A DNA stretch of 5,689 nucleotides from Rhodospirillales bacterium (GTDB lineage: Bacteria; Pseudomonadota; Alphaproteobacteria; MPNO01; UBA2964), in the NCBI GenBank assembly GCA_002727395.1, contig PBWY01000064.1, forward strand, positions 1-5,689, given 5' to 3'. A program made the position numbers and the translations under genes. Of the stretch, positions 1 to 5,611 are shown in pieces (position 1 is the stretch's first letter; each line of letters opens with the position of its first letter). The notes beneath the pieces were generated by a model. The model was not told where the DNA came from. It was given only the letters and a program-made list of their open reading frames with translations, and ran no database searches.

Positions 1-321
1 TACTTCTTTCCAATCCTCATCTTTCATTCGAATTGCTAATCCATCACGAGTTAAACCCGCATTATTTACTAGGATATCTAAACCGCCCATTTTACTATGA
101 GCCGCATTAATCAAATCTTCCGTGCTACTTTGATTTTTTAAGTCTGCAACCAACACGTGTGCATGTTTTCCTAATTCTAAGGCAAGTTTATTAAGAGCAA
201 CCTCATTACGTCCAGAAAGTGAAACTGTAGCCCCTCTTTCAATTAATGATTTTGCAATTGCAGCACCAATTCCTCCACTGGCACCGGTTACAAGCGCAGA
301 TCGACCTTTGAGTTCAAACAT
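1..321 (-). CDS. fabG: 3-oxoacyl-[acyl-carrier-protein] reductase, 5' part (cut by window edge)
   Basis: This is the N-terminal 107 residues of a short-chain dehydrogenase/reductase, read in frame to the left edge with no stop. The Rossmann cofactor motif TGASGGIG lies at residues 12-19, an Asp-Leu pair follows at 60-61, and the NNAG motif is at 86-89. The catalytic Ser, Tyr and Lys would lie beyond the edge, so activity cannot be judged. FabG reduces 3-ketoacyl-ACP to 3-hydroxyacyl-ACP with NADPH in the cytoplasmic type II fatty acid synthase. The ATG is preceded by GGAG seven bases upstream, and only 19 bp separate it from the fabD stop, so the two genes are almost certainly co-transcribed. 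The residues LTRDGLAIRMKDEDW after NNAG are typical of FabG rather than of other SDR enzymes. The fabD-fabG order also supports this assignment. Confidence 0.95.
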   Translation of the reverse strand, partial: MFELKGRSALVTGASGGIGAAIAKSLIERGATVSLSGRNEVALNKLALELGKHAHVLVADLKNQSSTEDLINAAHSKMGGLDILVNNAGLTRDGLAIRMKDEDWKEV

Positions 322-340
322 GACCTATCTCCAAATTAAG

Positions 341-1282
341 CTAAATAGAATTGAGAAAACTTTCTATACTCTCAGGGTCGCTTACCGATATAGCTGAAAT
401 CTCTTTATCTATCCTTTTCATTAAACCCGAGAGCACCCTACCAGAACCGATTTCTACAACTTTATCCACACCTTCTTTTTTCATTTCTAAAATGGATTCA
501 CGCCAGCGTACCATAGCTGTAACTTGTTTTTCCAAGTTACGACGAATTGTATCGGGCTCCTGAATTGCCCTAGCTGATACATTAGATACTAAGGGTAATA
601 GCGGTGGTGAAATTGTAACTTTTTGGAGAGCATCGGCCATTACTGCGGCAGCTGGTGCCATCAAACTGCAATGAAAAGGAGCGCTTACTTGTAACGGAAT
701 AGCCCTCTTAATTCCAAAATCCGGCGCTAGTTGGACAGCACGATCTATTGCTCCAGTAGTACCCGATATAACAACTTGGTCAGGGGCATTATCATTTGCA
801 GGGGAACACACCTCACCCTCAGAAGCCGCTTCGGCAAGTTCGGTAGCGGACTCTATATTTGCTCCAAGCAAAGCAGCCATGCCACCGTCACCTAAGGGAA
901 CGGCCTCTTGCATAGCCTTTCCGCGCTGTCGTAGAAGGAGCGCGGTATCAAAAAGAGAAAAACTCCCCGCTGCAGCCAATGCACTATACTCACCAAGAGA
1001 GTGGCCAGCAACAAAGGAAGCTTGCCTTGAAATTTCAAACCCTCCATCTTTTTCTAGCACACGCATGATTGCGATACTTACAGCCATTAGCGCAGGTTGG
1101 GCATTTTCAGTCATTGTCAGCAGCTCTTCTGGCCCTTCCAAAATTATTTTTCGAAGATTTTGGTTCAGAGCATCATCAACCTCCTCAAAGGTTTGCTTTG
1201 CTTCAGGGAATGCCTCAGAAAGGGCAGCACCCATTCCTATGGCCTGTGAACCTTGCCCGGGAAACAGTAACGCAATGGACAT
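341..1282 (-). CDS. fabD: Malonyl-CoA:ACP transacylase
   Basis: The 313-residue product moves the malonyl group from CoA to acyl carrier protein, supplying the extender unit for fatty acid synthesis in the cytoplasm. The GQGSQ motif is at residues 9-13 and the nucleophile elbow GHSLG at 93-97, with Ser95. Arg120 (in RQRGKAMQ), His204 (in SAPFHCSLM) and Gln253 line up with the E. coli active-site residues Ser92, Arg117, His201 and Gln250, all shifted by the same three positions, so the enzyme looks intact. Length matches the family (about 310). The ATG has a strong ribosome site, AAAGGAGA, eight bases upstream. It is the first gene seen in the minus-strand operon, with fabG 19 bp downstream, and is transcribed away from rpsF. 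Confidence 0.97.
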   Translation of the reverse strand: MSIALLFPGQGSQAIGMGAALSEAFPEAKQTFEEVDDALNQNLRKIILEGPEELLTMTENAQPALMAVSIAIMRVLEKDGGFEISRQASFVAGHSLGEYSALAAAGSFSLFDTALLLRQRGKAMQEAVPLGDGGMAALLGANIESATELAEAASEGEVCSPANDNAPDQVVISGTTGAIDRAVQLAPDFGIKRAIPLQVSAPFHCSLMAPAAAVMADALQKVTISPPLLPLVSNVSARAIQEPDTIRRNLEKQVTAMVRWRESILEMKKEGVDKVVEIGSGRVLSGLMKRIDKEISAISVSDPESIESFLNSI

Positions 1283-1311
1283 AAATCTTATCTCCTTTAA
1301 TAGGCTTAAAA

Positions 1312-1349
1312 ATTATAGCAAGTGATAGCTGAGTGTCCTGAACTGTCAA
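1312..1349 (-). promoter_or_regulatory. Candidate promoter for fabD-fabG
   Basis: On the minus strand there is a perfect extended -10 element, TGCTATAAT (plus-strand 1312-1320), which would start transcription about 20 bases before the fabD start codon, just upstream of the ribosome site. No good -35 lies at the usual distance from it, which an extended -10 can tolerate. A perfect TTGACA (1344-1349) lies 26 bp upstream of TATAAT, which is too far. That hexamer could instead pair with the weaker TATCAC (1322-1327) at a 16-bp spacing. This is a visual call from consensus matching. Confidence 0.45.
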
Positions 1350-1354
1350 GTTCA
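1339..1354. repeat. Perfect inverted repeat in the fabD/rpsF divergent region
   Basis: TGAACT (1339-1344) and AGTTCA (1349-1354) form a perfect 6-bp inverted repeat around a 4-base centre, GTCA. It contains the minus-strand TTGACA hexamer and lies upstream of the rpsF promoter candidate. Such a site could be an operator for a dimeric regulator of either operon. It is short enough to arise by chance, and I do not recognise it as a known binding motif. Confidence 0.35.
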
Positions 1355-1373
1355 TCAAGGTAATTTGATATAC

Positions 1374-1401
1374 TTGCGTATAAGCTATATTCGTGTATAT
1401 A
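1374..1401 (+). promoter_or_regulatory. Candidate promoter for the rpsF operon
   Basis: TTGCGT (1374-1379) and TATATA (1396-1401) are separated by 16 bp, a reasonable sigma-70-type pair. An alternative overlapping pair is TTGATA (1365-1370) with TATATT (1386-1391), but its spacing is only 15 bp. Either would give a leader of roughly 115-130 bases before the rpsF GTG. A GC-rich stretch, GCGCGCCC, follows directly after the -10, which could influence initiation. The exact start site is uncertain. Confidence 0.45.
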
Positions 1402-1430
1402 TGCGCGCCCTAGAGTGGCTTTTAGTCGGC

Positions 1431-1466
1431 TTTAGTTGGTTTAATTTATATTTCAAACCAGTTAAG
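1431..1466 (+). promoter_or_regulatory. Predicted leader hairpin upstream of rpsF
   Basis: The RNA of 1431-1442 can pair with 1455-1466 over 12 consecutive positions. These comprise nine Watson-Crick pairs (core UGGUUU with AAACCA) and three G-U wobbles, closing a 12-base loop. It lies in the long untranslated leader of the ribosomal operon, where autoregulation by ribosomal proteins is common. The known S6:S18 leader motif has a conserved CCG, and no CCG occurs between 1401 and 1525, so I do not assign it to that family. Confidence 0.4.
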
Positions 1467-1474
1467 TTTTATAT

Positions 1475-1491
1475 ATTTAGTTCGACTAAAT
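1475..1491 (+). promoter_or_regulatory. Second leader hairpin upstream of rpsF, with alternative pairing
   Basis: ATTTAGT (1475-1481) and ACTAAAT (1485-1491) form a 7-bp stem around a 3-base TCG loop, ending 20 bases before the rpsF ribosome site. The right arm can alternatively pair with an upstream copy: TTTAGTC (1421-1427) is perfectly complementary to GACTAAA (1484-1490), which would enclose the larger hairpin at 1431-1466. The two folds exclude each other. The stems are AU-rich and therefore weak. Confidence 0.3.
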
Positions 1492-1511
1492 TTTAATAAA
1501 TGTACTTTGAT

Positions 1512-1517
1512 GAGGAG
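1512..1517 (+). promoter_or_regulatory. Ribosome binding site fixing the rpsF GTG start
   Basis: GAGGAG lies eight bases before a GTG at 1526. The encoded MPYYESVF is the normal beginning of S6, so the GTG is the true start even though it is not ATG. Confidence 0.85.
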
Positions 1518-1525
1518 TTTCGAAC

Positions 1526-2002
1526 GTGCCTTACTATGAGAGCGTGTTCATTGCACGGCCAGATATTTCACCAGCACAGGTAGAATCGCTAGCTGAAAGT
1601 ATGTCTAATATTGTCGTAGAAGGCGGCGGTAAAGTAGTTCAGACTGAGTATTGGGGTTTAAAAAGCTTAGCCTACCGAATCAAAAAAAATCGCCGCGGGC
1701 ACTATGCAATGTTAGCTTTAGATGCTCCGTCCGATGCGGTAAAGGAATATGAGCGTAATATGCGATTAAACGAAGATGTGCTGCGTCTTATGACAATCAG
1801 GGTGGATGAGTTAAGTAACAACCCGTCAATCATGATGAAAAATAAACATTCACGAGATGAGCGAAGCTACCAAGAAAATAATGTCGAACATATCGCAAAT
1901 GAGACAACTCAAGTAGAAACACCTGAAGAAAATGAAAATCCTGATACTACTGCAGATGAAAAAAATGCAGATGATGAAAATACGACAGGAGAACAAACAT
2001 GA
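1526..2002 (+). CDS. rpsF: 30S ribosomal protein S6
   Basis: S6 binds with S18 on the platform of the small ribosomal subunit. The N-terminal strand MPYYESVFIARPD and the segment EYWGLKSLAYRIKKNRRGHY at residues 41-60 are characteristic, and the compact S6 fold ends near residue 96. Residues from about 100 to 158 form a low-complexity hydrophilic tail rich in Glu, Asp, Asn and Thr. The E. coli protein also has a flexible acidic C-terminus, which there receives extra glutamates from RimK, but this tail is longer. Translation starts at GTG behind a strong GAGGAG site. The stop TGA overlaps the rpsR ATG (ATGA), which suggests translational coupling, as expected for partners needed in equal amounts. 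Confidence 0.97.
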   Translation: MPYYESVFIARPDISPAQVESLAESMSNIVVEGGGKVVQTEYWGLKSLAYRIKKNRRGHYAMLALDAPSDAVKEYERNMRLNEDVLRLMTIRVDELSNNPSIMMKNKHSRDERSYQENNVEHIANETTQVETPEENENPDTTADEKNADDENTTGEQT

Positions 2003-2232
2003 GGGGTAGTCGAAAACCATTTTTTAGGCGGCAAAAAAGTTGTCCTTTTTCATCACCTAATGCGCCAAAAATCGATTATAAAGATGTTAAGTTGCTCCAA
2101 CGATTTATTTCCGAGCGTGGAAAGATCGTGCCTAGACGGATAACTGCCGTTTCATCAAAAAAGCAGCGGGAACTTGCCCGTGCTATTAAACGTGCTCGAA
2201 ACCTCGCTTTACTTCCTTTTGTTGTCGAATAA
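1999..2232 (+). CDS. rpsR: 30S ribosomal protein S18
   Basis: The 77-residue product has the full S18 core: the basic N-terminus with Cys15 in KSCPF, the IDYKDVKLLQRFI segment from residue 25, KIVPRRIT at 42-49, and the RNA-binding end RELARAIKRARNLALLPF. S18 assembles with S6 on 16S rRNA in the 30S platform. Length is normal for the family (about 75-85). The start ATG overlaps the rpsF stop by four bases, and AGGAGA sits at 1987-1992 inside the rpsF end. Only one cysteine is visible, so this is a form without a complete zinc-binding set. Confidence 0.97.
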   Translation: MRGSRKPFFRRQKSCPFSSPNAPKIDYKDVKLLQRFISERGKIVPRRITAVSSKKQRELARAIKRARNLALLPFVVE

Positions 2233-2252
2233 AAATACCGGTACGCTGAAAC

Positions 2253-3188
2253 ATGAATAGGGGGTTCCTCATTACCCTCGCCGGTGGGCTAGCCTGTGGG
2301 TTACTGTTTCTTGCCATCCGAACAGGATCTCCCGGAGCCATTGCGTTGACTTACATATCCGCTATTCCACTATTGTTAGTTGGTCTATCAAAGGGATTAA
2401 TCCCGGTTTTAATCTCCTCTGCGATAGCGATTGGGTGTATTTTTTTTGGGCTACATTCAAAAGCCGTCGGGATATTTTTGGTAATAGCAGTAATACCTAC
2501 GATTATCGTCGTCCGTCAGGCTTTATTTTCTCGTCAAGGGATCATGCCAAGTGAGATAGAATGGTATCCAATTGGTTTGATATTAAGTTGGTTAACAGGG
2601 TGCGGACTTTTAATTCTTGGTATAATATCCATTGCAGTTTTAGGAGAAGCCGAAGGGTTGTCGGGCGCATCAAAACGATTACTGCAAAACGTTTTTTCTC
2701 AAGTGCCCGCCAGCAGTCCACAAGCCACAATTTTAATTCAGGTGATGGCAAAATATCTTACCGGAATGCTTCTATCGGTATGGCTATTAATTACCATAAT
2801 AAATGCAACTCTTGCGCAAAATCTCCTCTGTCGATTTGGTTATGCCATCCGGCCTCGACCAGCTTATTCTAACTTCAACCTACCCGGATGGATGAGTATA
2901 GCCTTGGCTATTTCTATATTGTCGTCCTTGATACCAGGACTTTTAGGTGATGTTGGGCGTAATGCCGCTCCATTATTATCAACACCCTTTTTTCTTTTGG
3001 GTCTAGCGGTTATACACAATCTATCACACCGAGTCGCATTGCGTGGCGCAGTGCTTGCGGGAGTATATATACTACTTATAATTGTTGGTTGGTTGTCAGC
3101 CATTGTTGTTTTATTGGGTGTTCTGGAACAATGGGTATCGTTAAGAAAACGTTACACCATACCGGGCGGAAATCAGGAGAATAGGTAA
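2253..3188 (+). CDS. Multi-pass membrane protein, DUF2232-like (YybS-type), function unknown
   Basis: The 311-residue product is strongly hydrophobic, with about eight membrane segments by eye, roughly at residues 5-22, 28-46, 48-67, 70-88, 105-130, 165-188, 212-232, 242-258 and 264-292; some may be re-entrant or merge. It ends in a basic tail (WVSLRKRY), suggesting a cytoplasmic C-terminus by the positive-inside rule. No catalytic motif is recognised. Genes for DUF2232 membrane proteins are known between rpsR and rplI in alphaproteobacteria, and both position and the LEQWVSLRKR ending fit. Assignment rests on these features rather than a search. The ATG is 20 bp after the rpsR stop and has no clear Shine-Dalgarno sequence, so translation may be weak or coupled. 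Its stop overlaps the rplI start by one base (TAATG). Confidence 0.8.
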   Translation: MNRGFLITLAGGLACGLLFLAIRTGSPGAIALTYISAIPLLLVGLSKGLIPVLISSAIAIGCIFFGLHSKAVGIFLVIAVIPTIIVVRQALFSRQGIMPSEIEWYPIGLILSWLTGCGLLILGIISIAVLGEAEGLSGASKRLLQNVFSQVPASSPQATILIQVMAKYLTGMLLSVWLLITIINATLAQNLLCRFGYAIRPRPAYSNFNLPGWMSIALAISILSSLIPGLLGDVGRNAAPLLSTPFFLLGLAVIHNLSHRVALRGAVLAGVYILLIIVGWLSAIVVLLGVLEQWVSLRKRYTIPGGNQENR

Positions 3189-3757
3189 TGGAAGTAATTC
3201 TACTAGAAAGAATTGAAAAATTAGGCCAAATGGGTGACGTAGTAAAAGTACGTCCTGGCTTTGCAAGGAATTATCTCCTACCACAAAAAAAGGCCTTAAG
3301 GGCAACGAGCGAAAATAGGGAATTTTTTGAAGCTCAGAGAGCTCAACTTGAAACTACAAACCTTGAGCACAAACAAGAAGCAGATGCTGTTTCCAAGAAA
3401 ATGAATGGTCTTACCGTCACCATAGTTCGTCAAGCGAGTGACAATGATCAATTGTACGGTTCAGTTACCGTTCGCAATATTGCCCAAGCAATTACCGAGG
3501 CTGGATATACGATTGACAGCAAACAGGTGCAAATGGCCCGCCCTATAAAAACAATAGGTATGCATGAGATAATTGTAAGACTGCACCCGGAAGTCAGCGT
3601 AGAAGTCACTGCTAATGTCGCGCGTTCAGAAGAGGAGGCAATTACTCAAATTGAGGAATTAACCCCTGAAGACGTCGCAAGTGATAAATCAACTCAGGAA
3701 AATGTCACACAAGACGATGTTGCTGAGAAAAAGGATACTTCTATAGGCTTAGAATAA
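3188..3757 (+). CDS. rplI: 50S ribosomal protein L9
   Basis: The 189-residue product has the N-terminal rRNA-binding domain (MEVILLERIEKLGQMGD, then the signature VKVRPGFARNYLLPQKKAL at residues 19-37), a connecting helix at about 41-74 and the C-terminal domain at about 75-145 with LYGSVT. L9 binds 23S rRNA near the L1 stalk and helps maintain reading frame. E. coli L9 is about 149 residues; here a further 40-odd residues form an acidic, Glu/Asp/Thr-rich tail, a lengthening common in alphaproteobacteria. AGGAGA at 3175-3180 is seven bases before the ATG, and the start overlaps the preceding stop by one base, so it is the last gene of the tightly linked ribosomal group. No clear terminator follows. 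Confidence 0.97.
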   Translation: MEVILLERIEKLGQMGDVVKVRPGFARNYLLPQKKALRATSENREFFEAQRAQLETTNLEHKQEADAVSKKMNGLTVTIVRQASDNDQLYGSVTVRNIAQAITEAGYTIDSKQVQMARPIKTIGMHEIIVRLHPEVSVEVTANVARSEEEAITQIEELTPEDVASDKSTQENVTQDDVAEKKDTSIGLE

Positions 3758-3788
3758 GAAAATTCTATAGCTATCTCCGCAAAGTTTC

Positions 3789-3853
3789 TTTCAAACGGAC
3801 TATTTTCATACTTGCTAAGCTGCTCTATAAAAAGCCATCTATTAAGTTTGAAA
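3789..3853. repeat. Inverted repeat arms spanning the rplI-hydratase gap
   Basis: TTTCAAAC (3789-3796) and GTTTGAAA (3846-3853) are perfectly complementary 8-bp arms separated by 49 bases. The right arm overlaps the start of the AAAAAGG ribosome site of the next gene. The left arm lies outside any transcript from the candidate promoter at 3803, so pairing in RNA would require read-through from rplI. Confidence 0.3.
3803..3831 (+). promoter_or_regulatory. Candidate promoter for the hydratase-dehydrogenase-aldolase operon
   Basis: TTTTCA (3803-3808) and TATAAA (3826-3831) are spaced by 17 bp, matching the sigma-70 consensus at four and five of six positions. It would start transcription near 3838, leaving a leader of about 28 bases before the hydratase ATG. 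If used, the catabolic genes could be expressed separately from rplI. AT-rich sequence makes chance matches likely, so this is tentative. Confidence 0.35.
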
Positions 3854-3871
3854 AAGGCATCAGAGATGGCT
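3833..3871. repeat. Inverted repeat containing the hydratase start codon
   Basis: AGCCATCT (3833-3840) and AGATGGCT (3864-3871) are perfectly complementary 8-bp arms around 23 bases. The right arm includes the ATG at 3866, and the intervening bases hold the ribosome site, so pairing in mRNA would tie up the start codon. The arm centres are 31 bp apart, about three helical turns, which would also suit protein binding to DNA near the predicted transcription start. Confidence 0.4.
3851..3857 (+). promoter_or_regulatory. Ribosome binding site deciding the hydratase start
   Basis: AAAAAGG lies eight bases before the ATG at 3866. The reading frame is open back to a TTG at 3812, but that codon has no ribosome site, and homologues such as E. 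coli MhpD begin near the ATG, so 3866 is preferred. Confidence 0.65.
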
Positions 3872-4669
3872 AGAAAACCGTCCAAGTCAGTTGACCCAAT
3901 TAAAACGGCTGCGGCCCGTATTAGACGGGCCATGAAAACCAGAAAACCCTGCAGGCCAGTCCGTGATCTGTTAAAAAAGGGGGATCTCCAATCTGCTTAC
4001 AATATCCAGCAGTTAAATACCGAATTATGGATAAAAGAAGACCGTCGCCCGGTAGGACGAAAAATTGGTCTTACAGCAAAATCTGTTCAAGCTCAACTTG
4101 GTGTTAATCAGCCAGATTTTGGTATTTTGTTTGCAGATATGGAAATTGTTGACGGACAAGAAATAAACTCCGACCAGTTAATGCAACCAAAGGTAGAGGG
4201 CGAAATTGCATTAGTACTGGATGCTGATTTAGTAAATGAACAACTCACTCTTACAGATTTGATTAACTCAATTGCTTATGCCCTACCTGCTATTGAGGTT
4301 GTGGGTAGTCGAATAGCAAATTGGGATATTACAATCCTTGATACGATAGCGGATAACGCCTCGTCCGGATTGTATGTACTTGGAACAAAACCAACCGGAC
4401 TTCATGAAATTGATTTGAGGATGTGCGGCATGGTTATGGAGAATAATGGTGAACAGGTGTCAATCGGAGCTGGCGCTGCCTGCTTAGGGAACCCTCTTAA
4501 TGCCGCCCTTTGGCTTGCACGTAAAATGGTAGAGGTGGACATGCCTCTGTTAGCAGGAGATACCATAATGACTGGCGCTCTAGGTCCAATGGCCCCAGTC
4601 CAACCTGGTAATGTAATAGAGGTAAGAATTTCTGACCTTGGTTCCGTTAGAGCAGTTTTTGGCGAATAA
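3866..4669 (+). CDS. mhpD: 2-oxopent-4-enoate (2-hydroxypentadienoate) hydratase, MhpD/DmpE family
   Basis: The 267-residue product would add water to 2-hydroxypenta-2,4-dienoate to give 4-hydroxy-2-oxopentanoate, a cytoplasmic step after meta-ring cleavage of aromatics. It belongs to the fumarylacetoacetate hydrolase-like fold. VGRKIGLT (63-70), QLGVNQPDFGILFADM (77-92) and EVVGSRIANWD (144-154) closely match E. coli MhpD. Expected metal ligands are Glu111 and Glu113 (in VEGEIALVL) and Glu144. The end, GDTIMTGALGP, is also typical. The N-terminus is about a dozen residues longer than MhpD and unusually basic. The next two genes catalyse the following steps, which strongly supports the role. 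Related decarboxylases (DmpH/XylI type) share the fold, but the similarity pattern and gene order favour the hydratase. The symbol is by family; dmpE, xylJ or bphH would be equivalent, and the natural substrate side chain is unknown. Confidence 0.88.
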   Translation: MARKPSKSVDPIKTAAARIRRAMKTRKPCRPVRDLLKKGDLQSAYNIQQLNTELWIKEDRRPVGRKIGLTAKSVQAQLGVNQPDFGILFADMEIVDGQEINSDQLMQPKVEGEIALVLDADLVNEQLTLTDLINSIAYALPAIEVVGSRIANWDITILDTIADNASSGLYVLGTKPTGLHEIDLRMCGMVMENNGEQVSIGAGAACLGNPLNAALWLARKMVEVDMPLLAGDTIMTGALGPMAPVQPGNVIEVRISDLGSVRAVFGE

Positions 4670-4673
4670 AGGA
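4668..4673 (+). promoter_or_regulatory. Ribosome binding site deciding the acetaldehyde dehydrogenase start
   Basis: AAAGGA overlaps the hydratase TAA stop and lies nine bases before the ATG at 4683, which begins MNTKVAIIGSG. The frame opens further upstream at a TTG (4638) inside the hydratase gene, but that would add 15 residues before the usual family start. Confidence 0.8.
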
Positions 4674-4682
4674 TATGCCTCT

Positions 4683-5609
4683 ATGAATACGAAAGTAGCC
4701 ATTATCGGTTCGGGGAATATTGGGACCGACCTTATGATTAAAATAATTCGGACGTCAACGATTTTAGACATGGCGGTCCTAGTCGGAATAGACCCAAATT
4801 CAGATGGTCTCGCTCGTGCAAAAACATTTGGTATAGAAATTACCGATAAAGGTATCGATGGGCTGGTCAATATGGATGTTTTTAAAGATATCGAAATACT
4901 TTTCGATGCAACATCCGCCAAAGCCCACGCATACCATGACGTTATTGCCCGAAAACACGGAAAACAAATCATTGATATGACCCCAGCAGCAATTGGTCCT
5001 TATGTAGTGCCGGTTGTAAATATCGATGAACATTTAAATTCTCCAAATATCAACATGGTATCTTGTGGCGGACAAGCTACAATCCCGATGGTCGAAGCAG
5101 TAAGAAAAATAGCCAAAGTTCATTATGCAGAAATTGTTGCATCAATAGCTAGTAAATCAGCAGGTCCGGGCACACGGGCTAACATTGATGAATTTACTGT
5201 AACTACGGCTACAGGTTTAGAAAAAGTTGGTGGTGCAGATCGCGGTAAAGCGATAATTGTACTGAATCCAGCAGATCCACCGGTCATGATGAGAAATACC
5301 GTTTACACTCTCAGTGAGAATGCCGATAAGACCGAAATTGCCGCATCTGTGGCCGCCCAAGTTAATGAGGTACAGAGTTACGTTCCTGGTTATCGGTTAA
5401 AGCAGGAAGTACAGTTTGAACGTATAGGTGACAATACGCCGCTTAAAATTCCGGGTCTTGGTGAATTTGTGGGATTAAAAACTTCAATATTTTTGGAAAT
5501 TGAAGGTGCCGCACATTATCTACCCAATTACGCAGGTAATCTGGACATCATGACATCAGCGGCACAAAAAACTGCAGAAAGATTAGTCCAACTTAAAAGG
5601 GCAACGTGA
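4683..5609 (+). CDS. mhpF: Acetaldehyde dehydrogenase (acylating), MhpF/DmpF family
   Basis: The 308-residue enzyme oxidises acetaldehyde to acetyl-CoA with NAD+ and CoA in the cytoplasm. The dinucleotide-binding motif GSGNIG is at residues 9-14 directly after the first strand (KVAII). The catalytic cysteine is Cys128 in VSCGGQAT, and the segments SKSAGPGTRANIDEFT (157-172) and GGADRGKAIIVLNPADPP (183-200) are hallmarks of this family. Length matches DmpF and MhpF (about 312-316). In characterised homologues the enzyme forms a complex with the aldolase, so that acetaldehyde is channelled rather than released. The aldolase gene follows directly, consistent with such a complex. The start is 13 bp after the hydratase stop, with AAAGGA upstream. 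It is clearly not an ordinary aldehyde dehydrogenase of the large ALDH superfamily, which is about 500 residues. Confidence 0.95.
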   Translation: MNTKVAIIGSGNIGTDLMIKIIRTSTILDMAVLVGIDPNSDGLARAKTFGIEITDKGIDGLVNMDVFKDIEILFDATSAKAHAYHDVIARKHGKQIIDMTPAAIGPYVVPVVNIDEHLNSPNINMVSCGGQATIPMVEAVRKIAKVHYAEIVASIASKSAGPGTRANIDEFTVTTATGLEKVGGADRGKAIIVLNPADPPVMMRNTVYTLSENADKTEIAASVAAQVNEVQSYVPGYRLKQEVQFERIGDNTPLKIPGLGEFVGLKTSIFLEIEGAAHYLPNYAGNLDIMTSAAQKTAERLVQLKRAT

Positions 5610-5611
5610 AC

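Noticed and set aside
2236..2243. 8-bp palindrome TACCGGTA between rpsR and the membrane protein gene
   Set aside because: Short, isolated, and expected by chance at this scale; no second copy or flanking symmetry supports a function.
2542..3103. Reading frames on the minus strand and in other frames inside the membrane protein gene
   Set aside because: They lack ribosome sites and family resemblance, and lie fully within a gene whose own frame has consistent membrane-protein character.
3751..3767. Possible rplI terminator (TAGAAT/ATTCTA hairpin near the stop codon)
   Set aside because: The stem is six AT-rich pairs with only one G-C pair, overlaps the rplI stop and is not followed by a T-run, so it does not resemble an intrinsic terminator.
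3739..3770. Direct repeat TTCTATAG at 3739 and 3763 across the rplI stop, as possible insertion-site duplication
   Set aside because: The 16 bases between the copies contain no element, and an 8-base AT-rich repeat is weak evidence; it does not mark an insertion of the downstream genes, since no second boundary is visible.
3812..3865. TTG at 3812 as an upstream start for the hydratase, adding 18 residues
   Set aside because: No ribosome site precedes it, the added residues do not resemble the family, and the region overlaps the best promoter candidate. The ATG at 3866 has AAAAAGG at a good distance.
4638..4682. TTG at 4638 as the start of the acetaldehyde dehydrogenase
   Set aside because: It lies inside the hydratase coding region, and the family begins a few residues before the GSGNIG motif. 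The ATG at 4683 with AAAGGA upstream fits far better.
4675..4686. Tiny reading frame ATG CCT CTA TGA overlapping the dehydrogenase start
   Set aside because: Three codons only. The overlap with the real ATG is probably chance, although it could in principle affect initiation.
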